DNA of 13,439 nt from Spirochaetaceae bacterium (GCA_031283025.1 JAITCP010000012.1:1-13439), one strand, 5' to 3'; shown: positions 1 to 7,223, counted from the stretch's first letter. The notes: generated by a model not told the origin, from the sequence alone. Numbers and translations are program-made.

Positions 1-140
1 TATTAGAGTTGTTTAAAAACTTCAGTTTTTGAACAACTTCCTATTAAAACTGCAAAATACGCAGTATTTTGCTTAACTTGTTCAAGAACCAACCGGGTTC
101 TTGAACAAGAACCAACCGGGTTCTTGAACAAGTCTATTAT
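1..140. repeat. Composite intergenic hairpin element, copy 1
   Basis: Three consecutive inverted repeats are visible. Hairpin A has arms 7-20 and 25-38 around the loop ttca, with one G-T wobble. Hairpin B is a perfect gcaaaatac / gtattttgc pair (52-60, 64-72) around gca. Hairpin C begins acttgttcaagaacc (76-90) and pairs with ggttcttgaacaagt. The left edge tattagagttgtt and the right edge aacaagtctattat are imperfect inverted repeats of each other, so the whole looks like a small non-coding MITE- or REP-like element. Related copies lie at 6541-6610 and 7246-7289. It carries no ORF and sits directly upstream of the cstA promoter. The left edge may extend beyond the window. Whether it moves, or acts as an RNA structure, cannot be decided here. 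Confidence 0.75.
86..131. repeat. 23-bp tandem duplication inside hairpin C
   Basis: Positions 86-108 and 109-131 are two exact 23-bp copies of a unit starting gaaccaaccgggttcttgaa. Each unit contains one ggttctt arm, so the left arm at 76-90 can pair with the right arm of either copy, giving two mutually exclusive hairpins of different loop size. The copy at 6541-6610 has only one unit, so the duplication is specific to copy 1. Confidence 0.85.
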
Positions 141-166
141 AGAAAATTTACAGGTTTGGGACAACC

Positions 167-197
167 TTGGCTTACCCAGGGCAGCATTGGGTTACCC
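167..197 (+). promoter_or_regulatory. Paired direct repeats upstream of cstA (candidate operator)
   Basis: ttggcttaccc (167-177) and ttgggttaccc (187-197) are 11-bp direct repeats with one mismatch, exactly 20 bp start to start, so they lie on nearly the same face of the helix. They lie just upstream of the TATAAT at 213-218. The arrangement fits a dimeric activator or repressor site. In E. coli, CstA-family transporter genes are controlled by LytTR-type response regulators that bind spaced direct repeats, but no such regulator is encoded in this window, so the binder is unknown. Confidence 0.45.
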
Positions 198-212
198 CTT
201 GTCTATGGGCAG

Positions 213-241
213 TATAATTAACCCTGTTTATAGGTTATACT
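213..241 (+). promoter_or_regulatory. Candidate cstA promoter, two possible -10 boxes
   Basis: TATAAT at 213-218 is a consensus -10 box and would give a short leader of about 24 bases. TATACT at 236-241 is a second candidate; it leaves only 7 bases before the ATG at 249 and would give a leaderless mRNA. No good -35 box is seen for either, which may point to activator dependence. No Shine-Dalgarno sequence is recognisable between 219 and 248. Confidence 0.45.
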
Positions 242-248
242 TTACGTA

Positions 249-1952
249 ATGAACGGGTTGCTTCTTTTAGTGATCTCTATGGTCACGCTTTTACTGGCTT
301 ATCTGTTTTACGGCAGATTTCTGGCCCGGAAATGGGGGATTGATCCTTCCCGGAAGACTCCGGCCCATGAATTTGAGGACGGGCAGGAATATGTGCCCAC
401 GTCTCCGGCAGTGGTTTTTGGGCATGAATTTGCGTCTATCGCCGGGGCCGGGCCGATTAACGGGCCCATTATCGCCGCCATGTTCGGCTGGCTTCCCGCG
501 CTGTTGTGGCTGCTTTTTGGCAGCGTCTTTTTTGGCGCGGTGCATGATTTTGCGGCGCTCTATACGTCGGTTAGAAACAAGGGCAAGTCCATTGGGTATG
601 TCATTGAGCGCTATGTGGGCAAGGCGGGCAAGCGCCTTTTCCTGATTTTTGTCTGGCTCTTTTCCATTCTTATTGGCGCGGCTTTTGCGGATATTGTAGC
701 CGGGACGTTTGCCGGTTTTGACGCGGCGGGAATGAGGAACAGTATAAACGCTTCGGTTGCTTCCAGTTCCAGCCTTTTTATTATCGCCGCAATCGGCTTG
801 GGCTTCTTTATCCGCAAACGCAAGGCTTCTGATTTGGCAAGCGGTATTATCGCTGTTGATCTGCTTATTATCTGCATTGTACTGGGGATATTTTTCCCTG
901 CCTATTTGGATAAATCCATCTGGCTTTACCTGATATTCGCCTACATTTTTATTGCTTCGATTGTACCTGTCTGGGCTTTGGGGCAGCCCCGGAATTACCT
1001 TAATTCTTTTTTATTGATTGCCATGATGCTGGCGGCGTTTGTCGGGGTGGTTTTTACCGCGCCGCAGATTTCCATTCCCGCATTTACCGGTTTTAACATA
1101 AACGGCAATTTTCTGTTTCCCGGCCTTTTTGTTACGATTGCCTGCGGGGCGATTTCCGGTTTTCATTCACTGGTTGCTACCGGAGCGGCTTCCAAGCAAC
1201 TGAGCAACGAAAAGCATATGCTCCCCATTTCTTACGGAGCAATGCTGGTGGAAACAATGGTGGCGGTTCTTGCCCTTATTTCTGTTGGAGCTCTTGCATG
1301 GAACGGAAAATTGCCGGAGGGAACTCCGCCGGTTATCTTTGCCACTGCCGTTTCCGGTTTTCTTTCCCAGCTTGGGCTGCCTAATCAAGCGTCTTTTATT
1401 ATTGTGTCACTGGCGGTTTCATCGTTTGTACTGACCACGCTGGATACGGTTGCCCGGCTGGGGCGGCTCTCTTTACAGGAGCTTTTTTCTGTCGACGAGC
1501 GTGTTGGAAACGAGAATAAGTTCTGGGTCAAAATACTTAAAAACAAGGCCGCCGCTTCCGTCTTTACCCTGCTGCCCGCTTACCTTTTGGCAATAATGGG
1601 CTATCAGAACATTTGGGTTTTGTTCGGCGCCGCCAACCAGCTTCTGGCCGCGCTCACCCTGATTGCCTGTACCCTGTTTTTCAAAAAAGCGGTTTTCGGG
1701 AAACCGAGCCGCCGTATTCTTATGCTTATTGTCCCGACTATAGCCATGCTTGCCGTTACCTATACATCTCTTTCCCTGAGCATAAGAAATAAAATCCTGC
1801 TATTACTGAACGGCAAATTTAACCCGGCGGTTGACGGCATACAACTGGGCATCGCCATTTTACTGTTGGTACTGGGAATTCTGGTGGCGGTTTCCTGCGC
1901 GATAAAACTGCTGAGCAAAGATCAAAACAAGGAAATTTCCCAAACAGGCTGA
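249..1952 (+). CDS. cstA: CstA-family carbon starvation / pyruvate or peptide transporter
   Basis: This is a polytopic inner-membrane protein of 567 aa. Family signatures are clear: the GHEFASIAGAGP stretch near residues 58-69, AVHDF near 97-101, TTLDTVARLGR near 396-406 and GAANQLLA near 460-467. Hydrophobic helices run through almost the whole chain. CstA-family proteins import peptides or pyruvate, usually when carbon is limiting; E. coli BtsT is a pyruvate/proton symporter. At 567 aa it is clearly shorter than the roughly 700-aa E. coli CstA, matching the short form common outside enterobacteria. The ATG start fits because the first helix begins at residue 3. There is no Shine-Dalgarno. 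The stop codon is 2 bases before a sensor kinase gene, so the two are probably cotranscribed. The family is certain; pyruvate versus peptide is not. Confidence 0.93.
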   Translation: MNGLLLLVISMVTLLLAYLFYGRFLARKWGIDPSRKTPAHEFEDGQEYVPTSPAVVFGHEFASIAGAGPINGPIIAAMFGWLPALLWLLFGSVFFGAVHDFAALYTSVRNKGKSIGYVIERYVGKAGKRLFLIFVWLFSILIGAAFADIVAGTFAGFDAAGMRNSINASVASSSSLFIIAAIGLGFFIRKRKASDLASGIIAVDLLIICIVLGIFFPAYLDKSIWLYLIFAYIFIASIVPVWALGQPRNYLNSFLLIAMMLAAFVGVVFTAPQISIPAFTGFNINGNFLFPGLFVTIACGAISGFHSLVATGAASKQLSNEKHMLPISYGAMLVETMVAVLALISVGALAWNGKLPEGTPPVIFATAVSGFLSQLGLPNQASFIIVSLAVSSFVLTTLDTVARLGRLSLQELFSVDERVGNENKFWVKILKNKAAASVFTLLPAYLLAIMGYQNIWVLFGAANQLLAALTLIACTLFFKKAVFGKPSRRILMLIVPTIAMLAVTYTSLSLSIRNKILLLLNGKFNPAVDGIQLGIAILLLVLGILVAVSCAIKLLSKDQNKEISQTG

Positions 1953-1954
1953 CT

Positions 1955-4081
1955 ATGAAAAAGTTAACGGATTTTGTCATTTCCGGTTTGACCAGCGGCA
2001 AATACTCAAGCCTGAAGGACGAGGCCAATATGGACGCCATGCTCCGCCTCATAGTCCTTAACCTTACCTATACCGTCGCGTCCGTAATTATCATCACTTT
2101 GGGCGTTTTGGATATGAGGCTGGGAATTATAAACAACGGCCTTATTCAGATAATCCTGGGCTTTATGATTTTTTTAAACCTCTCTTTGCTGCGTACAGAG
2201 GTGCCTTTTACCGTGAGCGGCCTAATCATTACCACAATCTATGGCGCATTTTGCGGAGTGTCAATCTTTGTTAAACATGAAATGCATGGCATGGGCGGCT
2301 TGTGGATTTTTTCCTTTCCGTTAATGTCCATCTTTACGCTGGGGCTTTCTGTAGGGCTTATCCCCGCGCTGATAATCCTTGCTGCCGCCATAGTCGGCTC
2401 TTTTGGCTCTTTGTCCAGATACAATTATTCTTCATCAGAATCGGTTATTTTGTGCGGTGTTTATATTTTTGTAACGGTCATTACTGCCGTATATGAATAT
2501 GTACGTTCGTTCAAGGAACGCTGGCTTGCCCGGCAGGACCGTTACATGAATCTGGTTTTTGACAACAGTCCTGATATTATCATGCTCCTGGACAAGAACA
2601 AAAGCCTTGTCCACTGCGCCAAGGTTTTTCTGCAAAGGGCTAAAATTGAAAATTTTGAGGAAATCCGCAAAAAAAGTTACAGTGATGTTTTTGCCCGTTT
2701 TGCCGATGCTGAAATGCTAAACGGGATCACCGCCTATTTCCAGTCATCAAGAGAGGGAAAGAAATCCATTACAGTTGAGCGGGTTTTGGATTTTGGCAAT
2801 GACGGGCATCCCCGCCATTATGAGATTCATTTTACCCCCATGTTTAACGTCAAAAACGAATTTCAGGGCGCTTTTATGCTTTTCCATGACATGACTGAAA
2901 TTCTGGATGCCAGGGACAGGGCGGAACAGGCCAGCCGGTCAAAATCAAATTTCCTTGCCAACATGAGCCATGAAATCCGCACGCCCCTAAACGCCATTAT
3001 CGGCATGACCACCATTGCCAAAGATTCGGGCGATATAAAACGGAAAGATTACTGTTTGAGCAAAATTGAAAGCGCTTCCGCGTATTTGCTGGGAATTATC
3101 AACGACATTCTTGATATGTCTAAAATTGAACAAGACAAATTTGAACTTTCATGTACCGAATTTGAATTTTCCGCCATGATACAAAGGGTGGTTAATATTT
3201 TTGAATTCCGTCTGGGGGAAAAAAAGCAGAAACTTATCGTAAATCATGATCCTTCCATTCCCAAAAGGATCATCACTGACGATCAGCGGCTTGCCCAGGT
3301 TATTACCAACCTGATCAGCAATGCCGTCAAATTCACCCCGGAAGAAGGAAGTATTACGCTTTCCACCCGGCGGCTGGAGGATAAGGAACAAAATTATTGT
3401 ACTCTGGAAATCAGAGTTGCCGATACCGGAATTGGAATACCAAAGGAACAACAAAGCAAACTTTTCCGGTCTTTTGTACAGGTAGATTCCAGCATTGCCC
3501 GGAAATTCGGCGGGACAGGCCTGGGGCTGGCAATTTCCAAAAAAATTGTTGAGTTGATGAATGGTGAAATACAGGTAGATTCTGAAGAAAACAAGGGGGC
3601 GTCTTTTATTTTTACCCTCCGCGCGGGAATCCCCGTTATAACATCCGATTCCTCCGCGGAGATTCCCGACGGGTTTTCCGTTCCTGATGTACAGTCTGAT
3701 TTTCACGGCAAACGAATACTGCTTGCCGAAGATGTGGAAATAAACCGGGAAATAGTCGTTACTCTGCTGGAACCCCTGGGGCTGGAAATAATTGAAGCGG
3801 AAGACGGGCAGAAAGCCTTCGATTTATTCCGCGCTGACCCTGAGGGCTTTGACCTGATTTTTATGGATATTCATATGCCGGGTGTTGATGGTTATGAATC
3901 AACCAAACTTATCCGCACCATGGATCACCCCATTGCAAAAACCGTCCCGATTATTGCAATGACAGCCAACGTTTTCAGGGAAGATGTGGAACGCTGCCAT
4001 GCCGCCGGTATGAACGATCATATAGGAAAACCGCTGGACTTTGCCGCGGTAATGGCGACATTGAGTAAGTATTTGGGGTAA
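1955..4081 (+). CDS. Hybrid sensor histidine kinase (6 TM - PAS - HisKA - HATPase - REC)
   Basis: The protein has 708 aa. About six hydrophobic helices span residues 28-187, followed by a PAS-like domain (about 195-315). The HisKA domain has the H-box SHEIRTPLNAIIG with phospho-acceptor His339. The ATPase domain shows the N-box Asn456 (NLISNAVKF), G1 DTGIG from Asp490 and G2 GGTGLG at 519-524. The C-terminal receiver has acidic Glu592/Asp593, phospho-acceptor Asp638 (FMDIHMPG), Thr670 and Lys692, so all catalytic residues are present. There is no DNA-binding output domain, so signal must pass to a separate Hpt or regulator not in the window, or the receiver tunes the kinase. The gene starts 2 bases after the cstA stop with only a weak AGG, which suggests translational coupling. 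The tight pairing suggests, by inference, that it senses the CstA substrate or energy state. Confidence 0.93.
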   Translation: MKKLTDFVISGLTSGKYSSLKDEANMDAMLRLIVLNLTYTVASVIIITLGVLDMRLGIINNGLIQIILGFMIFLNLSLLRTEVPFTVSGLIITTIYGAFCGVSIFVKHEMHGMGGLWIFSFPLMSIFTLGLSVGLIPALIILAAAIVGSFGSLSRYNYSSSESVILCGVYIFVTVITAVYEYVRSFKERWLARQDRYMNLVFDNSPDIIMLLDKNKSLVHCAKVFLQRAKIENFEEIRKKSYSDVFARFADAEMLNGITAYFQSSREGKKSITVERVLDFGNDGHPRHYEIHFTPMFNVKNEFQGAFMLFHDMTEILDARDRAEQASRSKSNFLANMSHEIRTPLNAIIGMTTIAKDSGDIKRKDYCLSKIESASAYLLGIINDILDMSKIEQDKFELSCTEFEFSAMIQRVVNIFEFRLGEKKQKLIVNHDPSIPKRIITDDQRLAQVITNLISNAVKFTPEEGSITLSTRRLEDKEQNYCTLEIRVADTGIGIPKEQQSKLFRSFVQVDSSIARKFGGTGLGLAISKKIVELMNGEIQVDSEENKGASFIFTLRAGIPVITSDSSAEIPDGFSVPDVQSDFHGKRILLAEDVEINREIVVTLLEPLGLEIIEAEDGQKAFDLFRADPEGFDLIFMDIHMPGVDGYESTKLIRTMDHPIAKTVPIIAMTANVFREDVERCHAAGMNDHIGKPLDFAAVMATLSKYLG

Positions 4082-4171
4082 GTTCCCTCCACGCGGTGAA
4101 GGACACCGGAATGTATACTGCGTGTTCATGGCTTCTGCGGTGTAAAGAGGCTGGGAATTAAATGAAAAGTA

Positions 4172-4180
4172 TGCTATAAT
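4172..4180 (+). promoter_or_regulatory. Extended -10 promoter of the lipid cluster
   Basis: TGC followed by TATAAT (4175-4180) is a perfect extended -10 element. The -35 region (around 4152-4157) is poor, as is common with extended -10 promoters. Only 7 bases separate the box from the ATG at 4188, so transcription would start at or next to the start codon. Confidence 0.6.
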
Positions 4181-4187
4181 TCCCCCT

Positions 4188-5111
4188 ATGGCACAAATCG
4201 GAAAACTTTGGGTTATTTTGAACCCTACGGCAGGGAAAGGGAAGGCGGCAAAGCAGTACCCTAAAATCGAGCGCATTTTGCGTGAAAACGGGCATGATTT
4301 TGAAGTGTTTCTGACAAAAGGAGTCGGCGACGCGCTGAATATGGCGCGTGATTTACCCATTGGCACGGACGATATAACGGTCGCCGCCGGAGGAGACGGA
4401 ACCTGCAACGAAGTTGTAAACGGTTTATTATCGCGCCATGCTTCAACGCCTCCGGTTTTTGGAATTCTCCCTATTGGCAGGGGCAATGATTTTTCCTCTA
4501 CACCCGGAATCCCGCAGGATGTTGAAAAAGCCCTGCAATTACTGATCGCCGGAAACACGCGCCCCCTGGACGCGGGTCTTGTAAAGGGCGGTTTTTTCCC
4601 GGATGGGCGCTATTTTATTAATGGAATCGGCATCGGCTTTGACACTAAAGTTGGCTTTGAAGCGGCGAAGTTAAAAATAAAAAGCGGCATCTCCTATGCT
4701 GTCGGCGCTCTTATTACTGTTATCCGGTATGAGCCTTCACCTGTATTGCAGATTCGTTATGATGATAAGGAAGTAACGCTCCCGGCAGTCCTTGTTTCGG
4801 TTGTAAACGGCAGGCGTATGGGCGGAAGTTTTTACATGGGGCCTAACGCTTTGCTTGATGACGGGCTTTTAGACATCTGTTATGTGCAGCATCAAAAATC
4901 GCGCTTAGATCTTCTTAAAATAATTTCCCATTATACAAAAGGAACCCAGGGAGAATGTAAGGGAGTAACTTTCGACAAGGGGTCGCATTTTCACCTAAAG
5001 GCGCTTGAGGGAGGAATGGCCGCGCACTGTGACGGCGAGACTGTCTGTTATGAGGGCACAGAACTGGAGATAACCTGCATCCCAAACGCTCTGCGCCTTA
5101 TCGGAGCGTAA
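4188..5111 (+). CDS. Diacylglycerol kinase family lipid kinase (DgkB/YegS type)
   Basis: This 307-aa cytosolic lipid kinase has the DAGK catalytic fold. The N-terminal NPTAGKGKA (12-20), the nucleotide-binding GGDGT loop (68-72) and GRGNDF (97-102) are all intact. Family members phosphorylate diacylglycerol or related lipids with ATP to give phosphatidic acid; some act on other lipids, so the substrate is not proven. The ATG at 4188 is the natural start because the conserved strand leading into NPTAG begins within six residues. It lies 7 bases after a TATAAT box and has no Shine-Dalgarno. The stop is 1 base before the acyltransferase gene, and a GGAG at 5103-5106 inside this gene serves that next start. 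This and the next two genes look more AT-rich than the flanking genes. Confidence 0.9.
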   Translation: MAQIGKLWVILNPTAGKGKAAKQYPKIERILRENGHDFEVFLTKGVGDALNMARDLPIGTDDITVAAGGDGTCNEVVNGLLSRHASTPPVFGILPIGRGNDFSSTPGIPQDVEKALQLLIAGNTRPLDAGLVKGGFFPDGRYFINGIGIGFDTKVGFEAAKLKIKSGISYAVGALITVIRYEPSPVLQIRYDDKEVTLPAVLVSVVNGRRMGGSFYMGPNALLDDGLLDICYVQHQKSRLDLLKIISHYTKGTQGECKGVTFDKGSHFHLKALEGGMAAHCDGETVCYEGTELEITCIPNALRLIGA

Positions 5112-5112
5112 C

Positions 5113-5784
5113 GTGGGCTTTAGAAGATTTGCTGTAAGTTATTTTATGAAAGGACTACTAAGCGTTATCTGTAAAATTGACTGCAGGGAATTTATCACAG
5201 CCTTAAAAAATAACAAGCCTATGCTGGTTATTTTTAACCATATTAATTTTTTAGAAGTCCCCATTCTTGTAACGCACAGTTATCCCATTCACGTGTCGGG
5301 ACTTGTTAAAGCGGAAACATGGGATAACCCTGTATTATCGTTTATTTTTAATTCATACAAGGCGATTCCGATTGACAGAAAAGGCGCTTTTAGTGAGTCT
5401 TTTAAGAAGGTGCTGGAAGCGATAAAAAAAGGGTATTTTATGTGCGTCGCGCCGGAAGGAACAAGAAGCAAGGACGGCGTATTGGGAAAAGGAAAAGCCG
5501 GAATTATTCAGCTTGCCCTTGAGGCAAACGTACCGATACTTCCGGTTGCCCATTACGGCGGTGAGAATATTTGGAAAAATATGCGCCATTTGCGCCGCAC
5601 TCCGTTTTGTTTTAAGGCAGGCCGTCCTTTTCGCATTAATTTTGAAGGAAGGCCAGGAAAGGAAGAACGTGAAAAAATTATGACGGAAGTTATGGCTCAG
5701 ATGGCGCGTCTTTTGCCTGAGCGGATGCGCGGGGAATATGCGCGGCAGGAACATAACGAATGTAAGTATTTGGAATTTATATAG
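5113..5784 (+). CDS. plsC: PlsC-like lysophospholipid (1-acylglycerol-3-phosphate) acyltransferase
   Basis: This 223-aa protein belongs to the PlsC/LPLAT family, which acylates lysophosphatidic acid to phosphatidic acid at the inner membrane. Motif III PEGTRS (114-119) and the substrate-contact motif IPIDR (85-89) are clear. The catalytic HX4D motif appears as NHINFLE, with His43 kept but Glu48 where Asp is usual; the role of the His-acid pair may be preserved by Glu. The start is GTG at 5113, supported by GGAG 6 bases upstream, one base after the previous stop. The stop TAG overlaps the next GTG by one base. Sitting between a lipid kinase and a HAD-IB phosphatase fits phospholipid synthesis or remodelling. 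Acyl donor and exact acceptor are unknown. Confidence 0.88.
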   Translation: MGFRRFAVSYFMKGLLSVICKIDCREFITALKNNKPMLVIFNHINFLEVPILVTHSYPIHVSGLVKAETWDNPVLSFIFNSYKAIPIDRKGAFSESFKKVLEAIKKGYFMCVAPEGTRSKDGVLGKGKAGIIQLALEANVPILPVAHYGGENIWKNMRHLRRTPFCFKAGRPFRINFEGRPGKEEREKIMTEVMAQMARLLPERMRGEYARQEHNECKYLEFI

Positions 5785-6479
5785 TGGCAGCAAACAATAA
5801 TTCCGGCCCTGCCGCTTCGGATCGGGTGCATATATTTGATGTTGATCATACAGTTGTAAGAAAAACAAGCACGGAATATTTTGTACAAATGGCGTTAAAA
5901 GAAAAAGTTATCCGTTTTTCGCAGATAAACCATCTTCTTATTGACTGGGTAAAGTACAAGCTTGCGTTTCCGGATATTAATTTTATTGAGCACACTGTAA
6001 AGAAAATGGCAGGTATGCAAAAAAACGATCTTGAACGTGTTTCTGCCGCTTGTTTTATAAAACGGATTAAACCAAATATATATTCAAGCGCAAAGAGCCT
6101 TATTGACGAAGCGCTTAAAAATGGGGAGAAAGTTATATTTGCCACGTCTTCGTTTGATTTTATTATAAAACCGTTAGAACAATTTTTTGGAATAGAAGGC
6201 TCTCTTGCGTGTCAGTTTGAGTATTCACAAGGAAAGACGACAGGTAATCTTGTAGGGTACAGTTCTTTTGGACCGAAGAAAAAAACAGCCGCTCAAGCGT
6301 GGATGGGAAAAAACGCCGTTAACCCTCAAAATGTAAGTTTTTATTCCGATTCATACACTGACCTTCCCCTTTTGGAATACTGCGGAAATCCCATAGCGGT
6401 AAACCCGGACGGTATCCTTGAACGTAAAGCAAAAAAACGCGGCTGGAAAATACTGTATTTTAAGGATGTGTTAGGTTAA
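5784..6479 (+). CDS. HAD superfamily IB phosphatase (SerB/PgpC-like)
   Basis: This 231-aa protein has all four HAD motifs: DVDHT with Asp19 nucleophile and Asp21; ATSS around Thr121; the Lys cluster at 165-167; and YSDSYTDLPLLE with Asp189 and Asp193. The last motif is typical of the HAD-IB subgroup near SerB and the phosphatidylglycerophosphatase PgpC. HAD-IB proteins are often encoded beside, or fused to, PlsC-type acyltransferases in other bacteria, which matches this context. A role dephosphorylating a phospholipid precursor is inferred; a small-metabolite phosphatase is an alternative. The GTG start overlaps the plsC stop by one base, indicating coupling, and an N-terminal tail of about 14 residues precedes the first strand. 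A later in-frame GTG just before the DxD strand is a less likely start. Confidence 0.87.
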   Translation: MAANNNSGPAASDRVHIFDVDHTVVRKTSTEYFVQMALKEKVIRFSQINHLLIDWVKYKLAFPDINFIEHTVKKMAGMQKNDLERVSAACFIKRIKPNIYSSAKSLIDEALKNGEKVIFATSSFDFIIKPLEQFFGIEGSLACQFEYSQGKTTGNLVGYSSFGPKKKTAAQAWMGKNAVNPQNVSFYSDSYTDLPLLEYCGNPIAVNPDGILERKAKKRGWKILYFKDVLG

Positions 6480-6540
6480 TTTTTTCTACTATTATTCGGC
6501 GTCAGTCACCAAAACGGCCCCCCTTGACAAACATCATAAT

Positions 6541-6610
6541 AACAACTTCCTATAAATACGCAGTATTTTAACTTGTTCGACAACCAGCCGGGTTGTCAAA
6601 CAAGTCTAAT
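6541..6610. repeat. Composite hairpin element, copy 2 (5' truncated)
   Basis: The order of blocks matches copy 1: aacaacttcctat, then a shorter hairpin B (aaatacgcagtatttt), then hairpin C (acttgttcgacaacc pairing with ggttgtcaaacaagt), then tctaatg. The left arm of hairpin A is missing. Compared with copy 1, two stem positions of hairpin C differ and both have the matching change on the other arm; one further position is now mismatched. The element lies between converging genes and could limit read-through, although no T-tract follows either stem. Its right terminus contains the stop codon of the flavoprotein gene. The rest of the 126-base gap (6480-6540) shows nothing recognisable. Confidence 0.72.
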
Positions 6611-7223
6611 GAATAAAATTGGTCCATGGCCGTTCATAAACTGCAGGTAAAGGTATTTCTTTCTTTGAAAACGCAAGGGATTTGATGAGCCATGCCATGC
6701 TTCGTGCTGAATTCTTCGTGATATATATGCCTTCCGCGTCTTCAAGCAATTCTTCGCGGCTTGAACCGTGGACAATTCCCCAATACACGGATGGCACGAT
6801 AAAAGCTCCGGCAAGGTTAAAATAATTGTTCATCTGATGAAAAGCATTTATGCCGCCCGATCTCCTGCATGATACTACGGCGGAGGCCGCCTTGTACTCA
6901 AGCCGCAGCCCGGAGAAAAAAAGCCTGTCCAAAAAACATTTGAAGTTCCCGGCTATACTGCCGTAATAAACAGGCGATCCGATAATTATCCCGTCCGCCG
7001 CGTTTACTTTTTCCGCCGCGCTGTTTACAATGTCATCGCTAAAAGCGCATTTACCCAATTCCCGGCACATACGGCAGTCAATACATCCCCGGATGTTTTC
7101 CCTTCCCGCCTGTACGATTTCAGTCTCTATACCTTCATGTTCCAGTTCCACGCACATCAATTCAAGCGTATTTTGTATTACCCCGTCATCATGCGGACTG
7201 CCGTTAAAAGCTGTTACTTTCAT
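6606..7223 (-). CDS. NAD(P)H-dependent FMN reductase / flavodoxin-fold iron-sulfur flavoprotein
   Basis: This 205-aa cytosolic protein has a flavodoxin-like fold. The N-terminal FNGSPHDDGVIQNTL (6-20) is the FMN phosphate-binding loop, and GSPVYYGSIAG in the middle is the second flavin-contacting segment. Cys47, Cys50, Cys53 and Cys59 form CX2CX2CX5C, the compact spacing seen in archaeal and bacterial iron-sulfur flavoproteins (Isf), so a 4Fe-4S cluster is plausible but unproven. Such proteins move electrons or reduce quinones and other small acceptors. A strong AAGGAG (7235-7230) lies 6 bases before the ATG. The stop codon TAG falls inside the terminal repeat of hairpin element copy 2, and copy 3 lies just upstream, so the gene is bracketed by related repeats. 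The C-terminus may have been shaped by repeat insertion. Confidence 0.88.
   Translation of the reverse strand: MKVTAFNGSPHDDGVIQNTLELMCVELEHEGIETEIVQAGRENIRGCIDCRMCRELGKCAFSDDIVNSAAEKVNAADGIIIGSPVYYGSIAGNFKCFLDRLFFSGLRLEYKAASAVVSCRRSGGINAFHQMNNYFNLAGAFIVPSVYWGIVHGSSREELLEDAEGIYITKNSARSMAWLIKSLAFSKKEIPLPAVYERPWTNFIH

Noticed and set aside
86..131. CRISPR-like repeat
   Set aside because: The two 23-bp units abut with no spacer and are palindromic parts of the hairpin element.
3149..3706. A 185-codon open frame on the minus strand
   Set aside because: It lies wholly antisense to the kinase core, whose motifs are unmistakable; its translation resembles no family I recognise and has no ribosome site.
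3899..4558. A 219-codon open frame on the minus strand spanning the kinase end and the lipid kinase start
   Set aside because: It overlaps conserved coding DNA of two real genes in the opposite direction and the intergenic promoter; the protein looks like low-complexity antisense translation.
6524..6556. TTGACA (6524-6529) with TATAAA (6551-6556) as a plus-strand promoter
   Set aside because: The spacer is 21 bases, outside the usual range, and no gene follows on this strand until 13111.
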